From Ptiloglossa arizonensis (taxonomy: Eukaryota > Arthropoda > Insecta > Hymenoptera > Colletidae), in assembly GCF_051014685.1 (NCBI RefSeq), contig NW_027478390.1, forward strand, positions 1,834,501 to 1,898,500: a stretch of 64,000 nt of DNA, in the 5' to 3' direction. The translations under genes were made by a program, and so were the position numbers. Under the pieces are notes generated by a model. That model saw only the letters and a program-made list of their open reading frames with translations. It was not told the DNA's origin and made no database searches. Shown piece by piece: positions 12,508 to 21,500 of the stretch. The stretch's first letter is position 1. Each line of letters opens with the position of its first letter.

Positions 12508-15162
12508 CAGGCCATTGCAGTTACTGGTTTCGAGTATCAGATTTGCGAAAATATTGATGGTTTCTCAACCATTCCTTCACTTCAAACTCCTATATCTCGC
12601 GAACGGATTGAGGAAATCGAGAAATTCCTGTTGCATCTGAAAGAAGAAACTCGCCCGATTACAACGGTATGTATATTTTTCTCCTAGGCCATTGTAGTTA
12701 CTGGTTTCGAGTATCAGACCTGCGAAAATTTTGATGGTTTCTCAAACATTCCTTAACTTCAAACTCCCATATCTCGCAAACGGATTGACGAACTCGAGAA
12801 ATTCCTGTTGCATCTGAAAACAGAAACTCGCCCGATTACAACGGTATGTGTGTTTTTGCCCTAGGCCGTGGTAATTATTGGTTTCGAGTATCAGACCTGC
12901 GAAAATTTTGATGGTTTCTCTACCATTCCTTCACTTCAAACTCGTATATCTCGCGAACGGATTGAGGAAATCGAGAAATTCCTGTTGCATCTGAAAGAAG
13001 AAGCTCGCCCAATGGCAACGGTGTGTGAACTTTTCCCCTAGGCCATTCGAGTTATTGGTTTCGAGTATTAGACTTGAGAAAACTTTTATGATTTCTCAAC
13101 CATTCCTTCACTTCAAACTCCTATATCTCGCGAACGGATTGAGGAAATCGAGAAATTCCTGCTGCATCTGAAAGTAGAAACACGCCCGATTACAACGGTA
13201 TGTTTATTTTTCCCCTAGGCCATTGTAGTTACTGGTTTCGAGTATCAGACTTGCGAAAATATTGATGGTTTTTCAACCATTCCTTCACTTCAAACTCCTA
13301 TATCTCGCGAACGGATTGAGGAAATCGAGAAATTCCTGTTGCATCTGAAAACAGAAACTCGCCCGATTACAACGGTATGTGTGTTTTTGCCCTAGGCCGT
13401 AGTAATTATTGGTTTCGAGTATCAGACCTGCGAAAATTTTGATGGTTTCTCTACCATTCCTTCACTTCAAACTCGTATATCTCGCGAACGGATTGAGGAA
13501 ATCGAGAAATTCCTGTTGCATCTGAAAGAAGAAGCTCGCCCAATGGCAACGGTGTGTGAACTTTTCCCCTAGGCCATTCGAGTTATTGGTTTCGAGTATT
13601 AGAATTGAGAAAACTTTTATGATTTCTCAACCATTCCTTCACTTCAAACTCCTATATCTCGCGAACGGATTGAGGAAATCGAGAAATTCCTGCTGCATCT
13701 GAAAGTAGAAACACGCCCGATTACAACGGTATGTTTATTTTTCCCCTAGGCCATTGTAGTTACTGGTTTCGAGTATCAGACTTGCGAAAATATTGATGGT
13801 TTTTCAACCATTCCTTCACTTCAAACTCCTATATCTCGCGAACGGATTGAGGAAATCGAGAAATTCCTGTTGCATCTGAAAACAGAAACTCGCCCGATTA
13901 CAACGGTATGCGTATTTTTGCCCTAGGCCGTAGTAGTTATTGGTTTCGAGTATCAGACCTGCGAAAATTTTGATGGTTTCTCTACCATTCCTTCACTTCA
14001 AACTCCTATATCTCGCGAACGGATTGAGGAAATCGAGAAATTCCTGTTGCATCTGAACGAAGAAGCTCGCCCGATGGCAACGGTGTGTGAACTTTTCCCC
14101 TAGGCCATTCGAGTTATTGGTTTCGAGTATTAGACTTGAGAAAACTTTTATGGTTTGTCAACCATTCCTTCACTTCAAACTCCTATATCTCGCGAACGGA
14201 TTGAGGACATCGAGAAATTCCTGCTGCATCTGAAAGTAGAAACTCGCCCGATTACAACGGTATGTATATTTTTCCCCTAGGCCATTGTAGTTACTGGTTT
14301 CGAGTATCAGACTTGCGAAAATATTGATGGTTTCTCAACCATTCCTTCACTTCAAACTCCTATATCTCGCGAACGGATTCAGGAAATCGAGAAATTCCTG
14401 CTGCATCTGAAAGTAGAAACTCGCCCGATTACAACGGTATGTGTATTTTCCCCCTAGGCCATTGTAGTTACTGGTTTCGAGTATCAGACTTGCGAAAATA
14501 TTGATGGTTTCTCAACCATTCCTTCACTTCAAACTCCTATATCTCGCGAACGGATTGAGGAAATCGAGAAATTCCTGTTGCATCTGAAAGAAGAAACTCG
14601 CCCGATTACAAAGGTATGTGTATTTTTCCCCTAGGCCATTGTAGTTATTGGTTTCGAGTATCAGACTTGCGAAAATATTGATGGTTTCTCAAACATTCCT
14701 TCACTTCAAACTCCTATATCTCGCGAACGGATTGAGGAAATCGAGAAATTCCTGTTGCATCTGAAAGTAGAAGCTCGCCCGATTGCAACGGTGTGTGAAC
14801 TTTTCCCCTATGCCATTCGAGTTATTGGTTTCGAGTATTAGACTTGTGAAAATTTTTATGGTTTCTCAACCATTCCTTCAGTTCAAACTCCTATATCTCG
14901 CGAACGGATTGAGGAAATCGAGAAATTCCTGCTGCATCTGAAAGTAGAAACTCGCCCGATTACAACGGTATGTGTATTTTTTCCCTAGGCCAATGTAGTT
15001 ATTGGTTTCGAGTATCAGAATTGCGAACATTTTGATGGTTTCTCAACCATTCCTTAATTTCAAACTACCATATCTCGCAAACGGATTGACGAACTCGAGA
15101 AATTCCTGTTGCATCTGAAAACAGAAACTCGCCCGATTACAACGGTATGTGTATTTTTGCCC
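12508..15162 (+). repeat. 15-monomer (2,655-bp) tandem duplicate of 9853-12507
   Basis: The switch occurs inside a monomer. Positions 12454-12507 continue the type that ends in tttttgcccc. From about 12508 (aggccattgcag) the sequence repeats 9853 onward at exactly 2,655 bp. Rare variants keep this offset: gccgtggtaattattgg at about 10208 and 12863, agaaacacgcccg at about 10523 and 13178, and aacgaagaagctc at about 11400 and 14055. Spot checks found one substitution (aaccattcc near 12035 against aaacattcc near 14690). The duplication is thus very recent or maintained by homogenisation. Confidence 0.9.
12922..13983 (+). repeat. Second instance of the duplicated trimer
   Basis: This is the same doubled trimer as at 10267-11328, exactly 2,655 bp later. 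It was carried inside the 15-monomer duplication, so the trimer doubling is the older event. Confidence 0.85.
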
Positions 15163-15399
15163 CAGGCCGTAGTAGTTATTGGTTTCGAGTATCAGACCTG
15201 CGATAATTTTGATGGTTTCTCTACCATTCCTTCACTTGAAACAGCTATATCTCGCGAACGGATCGAGGAAATCGAGAAATTCCTGTTGCATCTGAAAGAA
15301 GAAACTCGCCCGATTACAACGGTATGTGTATTTTTCCCCTGGGCCATTGTAGTTACTGGTTTCGAGTATCAGACTTGCGAAAATATTGATGGTTTCTCA

Positions 15400-16815
15400 A
15401 CCATTCCTTCACTTCAAACTCCCATATCTCGCAAACGGATTGAGGAAATCGAGAAATTCCTGTTGCATCTGAAAGAAGAAACTCGTCCGATTACAACGGT
15501 ATAATTATTTTTCCCCTAGGCCATTGCAGATACTGGTTTCGAGTATCAGACTTGCGAAAATATTGATGGGTTCTCAACCATTCCTTCACTTCAAACTCCT
15601 ATATCTCGCGAACGGATTGAGGAAATCGAGAAATTCCTGTTGCATCTGAAAACAGAAACTCGCCCGTTTACAACGGTATGTTTATTTTTGCCCTAGGCCA
15701 TAGTAGTTATTGGTTTCGAGTATCAGACTTGCGATAATTTTGATGGATTCTCAACCATTCCTTAACTTCAAACTCCCATATCTCGCAAACGGATTGACGA
15801 ACTCGAGAAATTCCTGTTGCATTTGAAAACAGAAACTCGCCCGATTACAACGGTATGTGTATTTTTGCCCTAGGCCATTGTAGTTACTGGTTTCGAGTAT
15901 CAGACTTGCGAAAATATTGATGGTTTGTCAACCATTCCTTCACTTCAAACTCCTATATCTCGCGTACGGATTGAGGAAATCGAGAAATTCCTGTTGCATC
16001 TGAAAGAAGAAACTCGCCCGATTACAACGGTATGTTTATTTTTGCCCTAGGCCATTGTAGTTACTGGTTTCGAGTATCAGACTTGCGAAAATATTGATGG
16101 TTTCTCAACCATTCCTTCACTTCAAACTCCCATATCTCGCAAACGGATTGAGGAAATCGAGAAATTCCTGTTGCATCTGAAAGAAGAAACTCGTCCGATT
16201 ACAACGGTATAATTATTTTTCCCCTAGGCCATTGCAGATACTGGTTTCGAGTATCAGACTTGCGAAAATATTGATGGGTTCTCAACCATTCCTTCACTTC
16301 AAACTCCTATATCTCGCGAACGGATTGAGGAAATCGAGAAATTCCTGTTGCATCTGAAAACAGAAACTCGCCCGTTTACAACGGTATGTTTATTTTTGCC
16401 CTAGGCCATAGTAGTTATTGGTTTCGAGTATCAGACTTGCGATAATTTTGATGGATTCTCAACCATTCCTTAACTTCAAACTCCCATATCTCGCAAACGG
16501 ATTGACGAACTCGAGAAATTCCTGTTGCATTTGAAAACAGAAACTCGCCCGATTACAACGGTATGTGTATTTTTGCCCTAGGCCATTGTAGTTACTGGTT
16601 TCGAGTATCAGACTTGCGAAAATATTGATGGTTTCTCAACCATTCCTTCACTTCAAACTCCTATATCTCGCGTACGGATTGAGGAAATCGAGAAATTCCT
16701 GTTGCATCTGAAAGAAGAAACTCGCCCGATTACAACGGTATGTTTATTTTTGCCCTAGGCCATAGTAGTTATTGGTTTCGGGTATCAGACTTGCGAAAAT
16801 ATTGATGGCTTCTCA
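15400..16815 (+). repeat. Tandemly duplicated monomer tetramer (708 bp x 2)
   Basis: Four consecutive variants repeat at 708 bp. They carry tataattattttt with ccattgcagatactgg, cccgtttacaacgg, catttgaaaacag with ctcgag, and cgcgtacggattgagg. The units are 15400-16107 and 16108-16815. The tataattattt marker lies at 15501 and 16209. The flanking monomers at 15223 (cttgaaacagctatatc) and 16816 are not part of the duplication. None of these variants occurs in copies 1-4. Confidence 0.9.
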
Positions 16816-16992
16816 ACCATTCCTTCACTTCAAACTCCTATATCTCGCGAACGGATTGAGGAAATCGAGAAATTCCTGTTGCATCTGAAAGAAGAAACTC
16901 GCCCGATTACAACGGTATGTTTATTTTTCCCCTAGGCTAATGTAGTTATTGATTTCGAGTATCAGAATTGCGAACATTTTGATGGTTTCACA

Positions 16993-18430
16993 ACCAGTCC
17001 TTAACTTCAAACTACCATATCTCGCAAACGGATTACGAACTCGAGAAATTCCTGTTGCATCTGAAAACAGAAACTCGCCCGATTACAACGGTATGTGTAT
17101 TTTTGCCCTAGGCCGTAGTAGTTATTGGTTTCGAGTATCAGACCTGCGAAAATTTTGATGGTTTCTCTACCATTCCTTCACTTCAAACTCGTATATCTCG
17201 CGAACGGATTGAGGAAATCGAGAAATTCCTGTTGCATCTGAAAGAAGAAGCTCGCCCGATGGCAACGGTGTGTGAACTTTTCCCCTAGGCCATTCGAGTT
17301 ATTGGTTTCGAGTATTAGACTTGAGAAAACTTTTATGGTTTCTGAAACACTCCTTCACTTCAAACTCCTATATCTCGCGAACGGATTGAGGAAATCGAGA
17401 AATTCCTGCTGCATCTGAAAGTAGAAACACGCCCGATTACAACGGTATGTTTATTTTTCCCCTAGGCCATTGTAGTTACTGGTTTCGAGTATCAGACTTG
17501 CGAAAATATTGATGGTTTTTCAACCATTCCTCCACTTCAAACTCCTATATCTCGCGAACGGATTGAGGAAATCGAGAAATTCCTGTTGCATCTGAAAGAA
17601 GAAACTCGCCCGATTACAACGGTATGAGTACTATCCCCTAGGCCATTGTAGTTACTGGTTTCGAGTATCAGACTTGCGAAAATATTGATGGGTTCTCAAC
17701 CATTCCTTCACTTCAAACTCCAATATCTCGCGAAAGGATTGAGGAAATCGAGAAATTCCTGTTGCATCTGAAAGAAGAAACTCGCCCGATTACAACGTTA
17801 TGTGTATTTTTCCCCTAGGCCATTGTAGTTATTGGTTTCGAGTGTCAGACTTGCGAAATTTTGATGGTTTCTCAACCATTCCTTAACTTCAAACTACCAT
17901 ATCTCGCGAACGGATTGATGAACTCGAGAAATTCCTGTTGCATCTGAAAGAAGAAGCTCGCCCGATGGCAACGGTGTGTGAACTTTTCCCCTAGGCCATT
18001 CGAGTTATTGGTTTCGAGTATTAGACTTGAGAAAACTTTTATGGTTTCTCAACCATTCCTTCACTTCAAACTCCTATATCTCGCGAACGGATTGAGGACA
18101 TCGAGAAATTCCTGTTGCATCTGAAAGTAGAAACTCGCCCGATTACAATGGTATGTGTCTTTCTCCCCTAGGCCATTGTAGTTATTGGTTTCGAGTATCA
18201 GACTTGCGAATATTTTGATGGTTTCTCAACCATTCCTTAACTTCAAACACCCATATCTCGCGAACGGACTGACGAACTCGAGAAATTCCAGTTGCATCTG
18301 AAAGCAGAAACTCGCCCGATTACAACGGTATGTGTATTTTTCCCTATGGCCATTGTACTTATTGGTTACGAGTATCAGACTTGCGAAAATTTTGATGGTT
18401 TCTCAACCATTCCTTAACTTCAAACTCCCA
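16993..18430 (+). repeat. Diverged edge monomers of the satellite array
   Basis: The strict 177-bp phase breaks here. One base is lost in gattacgaac (near 17035, usually gattgacgaac), one in gagtactatcccc (near 17628), and one in gcgaaattttgatgg (near 17854). Private substitutions also gather: ccagtcc near 16996, aaacactcc near 17346, aaacacccat near 18247, ccctatggcc near 18342 and ggttacgag near 18364. Decay toward the end of a satellite array is expected where unequal exchange is rarer. I see nothing else in this stretch. Confidence 0.85.
18406..18430 (+). repeat. Truncated last satellite monomer at the array junction
   Basis: The monomer starts normally and stops after caaactccca. In other monomers the next bases are tatctcgcg and then aacgga. 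Here the nine bases tatctcgcg are missing and aacgga follows directly at 18431, after which the sequence becomes the purine-rich repeat. The boundary is therefore either a microhomology join or a deletion within a monomer. Confidence 0.85.
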
Positions 18431-18570
18431 AACGGAGAAACCGAGAATCGGAGAAACCGAGAGACGGAGAAGCGGAGAAACCGTGAAACGGAGAAGCGGA
18501 GATACGGAAAAACGGAGAAACGGAGAAACGGAGAAACGGAGAAACGGAGAAACGGAGAAACGGAGAAACG
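18431..18570 (+). repeat. Purine-rich 8-bp repeat segment, inverted to the main array
   Basis: The segment consists of G/A-rich units ending in seven perfect copies of cggagaaa (18513-18568), preceded by degenerate ones such as ccgagaatcggagaaac and gagacggagaagcgg (18441-18512). The unit is the exact reverse complement of tttctccg, the 8-bp half of the minisatellite that follows. The 12-bp half is absent, so this may be the simpler ancestral form or a foldback copy. It lies between the satellite and the 45-kb array. Confidence 0.9.
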
Positions 18571-18574
18571 TTTC
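18565..18574. repeat. Strand-switch palindrome gaaacgtttc
   Basis: A 12-bp perfect palindrome (18564-18575) is centred between 18569 and 18570. To its left the plus strand is purine-rich cggagaaa; to its right it is pyrimidine-rich tttctttgttcgtttctcc. The two sides can pair imperfectly because both contain the 8-bp module. This makes an inverted repeat with arms of up to about 140 bp and essentially no loop. Confidence 0.8.
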
Positions 18575-21500
18575 TTTGTTCGTTTCTCCATTTCTTTGTT
18601 CGTTTTTCCGTTTCTTTCTTCGTTTCTCCGTTTCTTTCTTCGTTTCGCCGTTTCTTTCTTCGTTTCTCCGTTTCTTTCTTCGTTTCTCCATTTCTTTCTT
18701 CGTTTCTCCGTTGCTTTGTTCGTTTCTCCGTTTCTTTGTTCGTTTCTCCGTTTCTTTCTTCGTATCTCCGTTTCTTTCTTCGTTTCTCCGTTTCTTTCTT
18801 CGTTTCGCCGTTTCTTTCTTCGTTTCTCCGTTTCTTTCTTCGTATCTCCGTTTCTTTCTTCGTTTCTCCGTTTCTTTCTCTGTTTCTCTGTTTCTTTCAT
18901 CATTTCTCCGTTTATTTCTTCGTTTCTCCGTTTCATTCTTCGTTTCTGCGTTTCTTTGTTCGATTCACAGTTTATTTCCTCGTTTCTCCGTTTCTTTGTT
19001 CGTTTCTCCGTTTCTTTCTTCGTTTCTCCGTTTATTTCTTCGTTTCTCCATTTATTTCTTCGTTTCACCATTTCTTTCTTCGTTTCTCCGCTTCTTTCAT
19101 CGTTTCTTCGCTTCTCCGTTTCTTTCTTCCTTTCTCCATTTATTTCTCCGTTTCTCCGTTTCTTTCTTCGTTTCTCCGTTTCTTTGTTCGTTTCTCCGTT
19201 TCTTTCTTCGTTTCTCCGTTTCTTTCTTCGTTTCTCCGTTTCTTTCTTCGTTTCTCCATTTATTTCTCCGTTTCTCCGTTTCTTTCTTCGCTTCTCAGTT
19301 TCTTTCTTCCTTTCTCCGACTATATCTTCGTTTCTCCATTTATTTCTCCGACTATATCTTCGTTTCTCCATTTATTTCTCCGCTTCTTTGTTCGTTTCTC
19401 CATTTATTTCTCCTTTTCTCCGTTTCTTCCTTCGTTTCTCCCTTTCTTTGTTCGTTTCTCCGTTTCTTTGTTCGTTTCTCCATTTATTTCTCCGTTTCTC
19501 CGTTTCTTTCTTCGCTCCTCCGTTTCTTTGTTCGTTTCTCCACTTGTTTCCCCGATTCTCCGTTTCTTTCTTCGTTTCTCCGTTTCTTTGTTCGTTTCTC
19601 CGTTTCTATCTTCGTTTCTCTGTTTCTTTGTTCGTTTCTCCGTTTCTTTCTCCATTTCTCGGTTTATTTCTTCGTTTCTCCACTTATTTCTCCGATTCTC
19701 CGTTTCCTTCTTCGTTTCTCCATTTATTTCTCCGTTTCTTTGTTCGTTTCTCCGTTCCTTTGTTCGTTTCTCCGTTTATTTCTTCGTTTCTCCATTTATT
19801 TCTGCGTTTCTCCGTTTCTTTCTTCGGTTCTCCGTTTCTTTGTACGTTTCTCCGTTTATTTCTTCGTTTCTCCGTTTCTTTCTTCGTTTCTCCGTTTCAT
19901 TGTTCGTTTCTCCGTTTCTTTCTTCGTTTCTCCGTTTCTTTCTTCGTTTCTCCATTTATTTCTCGGTTTCTCCGTTTCTTTCTTCGTTTCTCCGTTTCTT
20001 TGTTCGTTTCTCCGTTTCTTTCCCCGTTTCTCGGTTTATTTCTTCGTTTCTCCATTTATTCCTCCGATTCTCCGTTTCTTTCTTCGTTCCTTGGTTTCTT
20101 TCTTCGTTACTCCGTTTCTTTCTTCGTTTCTCCGTTTCTTTCTTCGTTTCTCCGTTTCATTGTTCGTTTCTCCGTTTCTTTGTTCGTTTCTCCGTTTCTT
20201 TCTCCATTTCTCGGTTTATTTCTTCGTTTCTCCACTGATTTCTCCGATTCTCCGTTTCTTTCTTCGTTTCTTCGTTTCTATCTTCGTTACTCCGTTTCTT
20301 TCTTCGTTTCTCCTATATTTCACCGTTTCTCCGTTTCTTTCTTCGTTTCTCCGTTTCTTTCTTCGTTTCTCCGTTTCTTTGTTCGTTTCTCCGTTTCTTT
20401 GTTCGTTTCTCCGTTTCTTTGTTCGTTTCTCCGTTTCTATCTTCGTTTCTCTCTTTCTTTGTTCGTTTCTCCGTTTCTTTCTCCATTTCTCGGTTTATTT
20501 CTTCGTTTCTCCATTTATTTCTCCGATTCTCCGTTTCTTCGTTTCTTTCTTCGTTACTCCGTTTCTTTCTTCGTTTCTCCATTTATTTCTCCGTTTCTCC
20601 GTTTCTTTCTTCGTTTCTCCGTGTCATTGTTCGTTTCTCCGTTTCTCCGTTTCTGTCTTCGTTACTCTGTTTCTTTCCTCGTTTCTCCATTTATTTCTAC
20701 GTTTCTTCGTTTCTTTGTTCGTTTCTCCGTTTCTTTGTTCGTTTCTCCGTTTCTTTGTTCGTTTCTCCGTTTCTTTCTTCGTTTCTCCGTTTCTTTCCCC
20801 GTTTCTCGGCTTATTTCTTCGTTTCTCCATTTATTTCTCCGATTCTGCGTTTCTTTCTTCGTTTCTTCGTTTCTTTCTTCGTTACTCCGTTTCTTTCTTC
20901 GTTTCTCCATTTATTTCTCCGTTTCTCCGTTTCTTTCTTCGATTCTCCGTTTCTTTCTCGTTTTCTTTCTTCGTTTCTCCGTTCCTTTGTTCATTTCTCC
21001 GTTTCTTTCTTCGTTTCTCCGTTTCTTTCTTCGTTCCTCCGTTCCTTTGTTCGTTTCTCCGTTTCTTTCTTCGTTTCTCCGTTTCTTTGTTCGTTTCTCA
21101 GTTTCTTTCTCCGTTTCTCGGTTTATTTCTTCGTTTCTCCATTTATTTCCCCGATTCTCCGTTTCGTTCTTCGTTTCTTCGTTTCTTTCTTCGTTACTCC
21201 GTTTCTTTCTTCGTTTCTCCGTTCCTTTCTTCGTTTCTCCATTTATTTCTCCGTTTCTCCGTTTCTTTCTTCGTTTCTCCGTTTCATTGTTCGTTTCTCC
21301 GTTTCTTTGTTCGTTTCTCCGTTTCTTTCTCCATTTCTCGGTTTATTTCTTCGTTTCTCCACTTATTTCTCCGATTCTCCGTTTCTTTCTTCGTTTCTTC
21401 GTTTCTTTCTTCGTTACTCCGTTTCTTTCTTCGTTTCTCCTATATTTCACCGTTTCTCCGTTTCTTTCTTCGTTCTCCGTTTCTTTCTTCGTTTCTCCGT

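Larger units (their letters stand above)
1..18430 (+). repeat. 177-bp satellite array, 104 full monomers plus a stub
   Basis: Head-to-tail monomers begin with accattcc at 1, 178, 355, 532, 709 and so on. The phase is exactly 177 bp up to the monomer at 16993, followed by starts at 17169, 17346, 17523, 17699, 17875, 18052 and 18229, and a stub from 18406. Landmarks in nearly every monomer, as offsets from its start, are a tcgcga hexamer (30-35), a cctagg hexamer (116-121) and a gtttcgagtatcag box (about 138-151). A monomer subset carries ctcgag at offsets 49-54. Monomer length near one nucleosome repeat and higher-order structure are typical of centromeric or pericentromeric satellites in plants and animals; that role is inferred. 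I do not recognise the family. The array is cut by the left window edge. Confidence 0.97.

Noticed and set aside
15109..15504. A 131-codon plus-strand frame and several 77-105-codon frames in the satellite
   Set aside because: 177 is 59 codons, so a frame is kept from monomer to monomer. It stays open only where the usual stop in ccctaggcc is mutated (ccccagg or cccctggg). There is no sign of selection for coding.
1..18430. Ribosomal spacer, 5S cluster, tRNA or other RNA genes in the satellite
   Set aside because: No internal promoter boxes, cloverleaf or rRNA motifs were recognised in the monomer, and the 177-bp unit is too short and variable for a 5S repeat.
18431..18570. Telomeric or interstitial telomere repeat
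   Set aside because: The unit cggagaaa is not a TTAGGG- or TTTAGGG-type telomere repeat and lacks the G-run strand pattern.
18406..18575. Transposable element terminus or LTR at the array junction
   Set aside because: There is no target-site duplication, no terminal TG...CA pair, and no coding remnant. The inverted structure is explained by the reversed 8-bp module alone.
18403..19371. Minus-strand frames rich in K, R, E, N and G that look like coiled-coil or nuclear proteins
   Set aside because: They are the purine-strand translation of the same 20-bp repeat and occur all along the array in overlapping phases.
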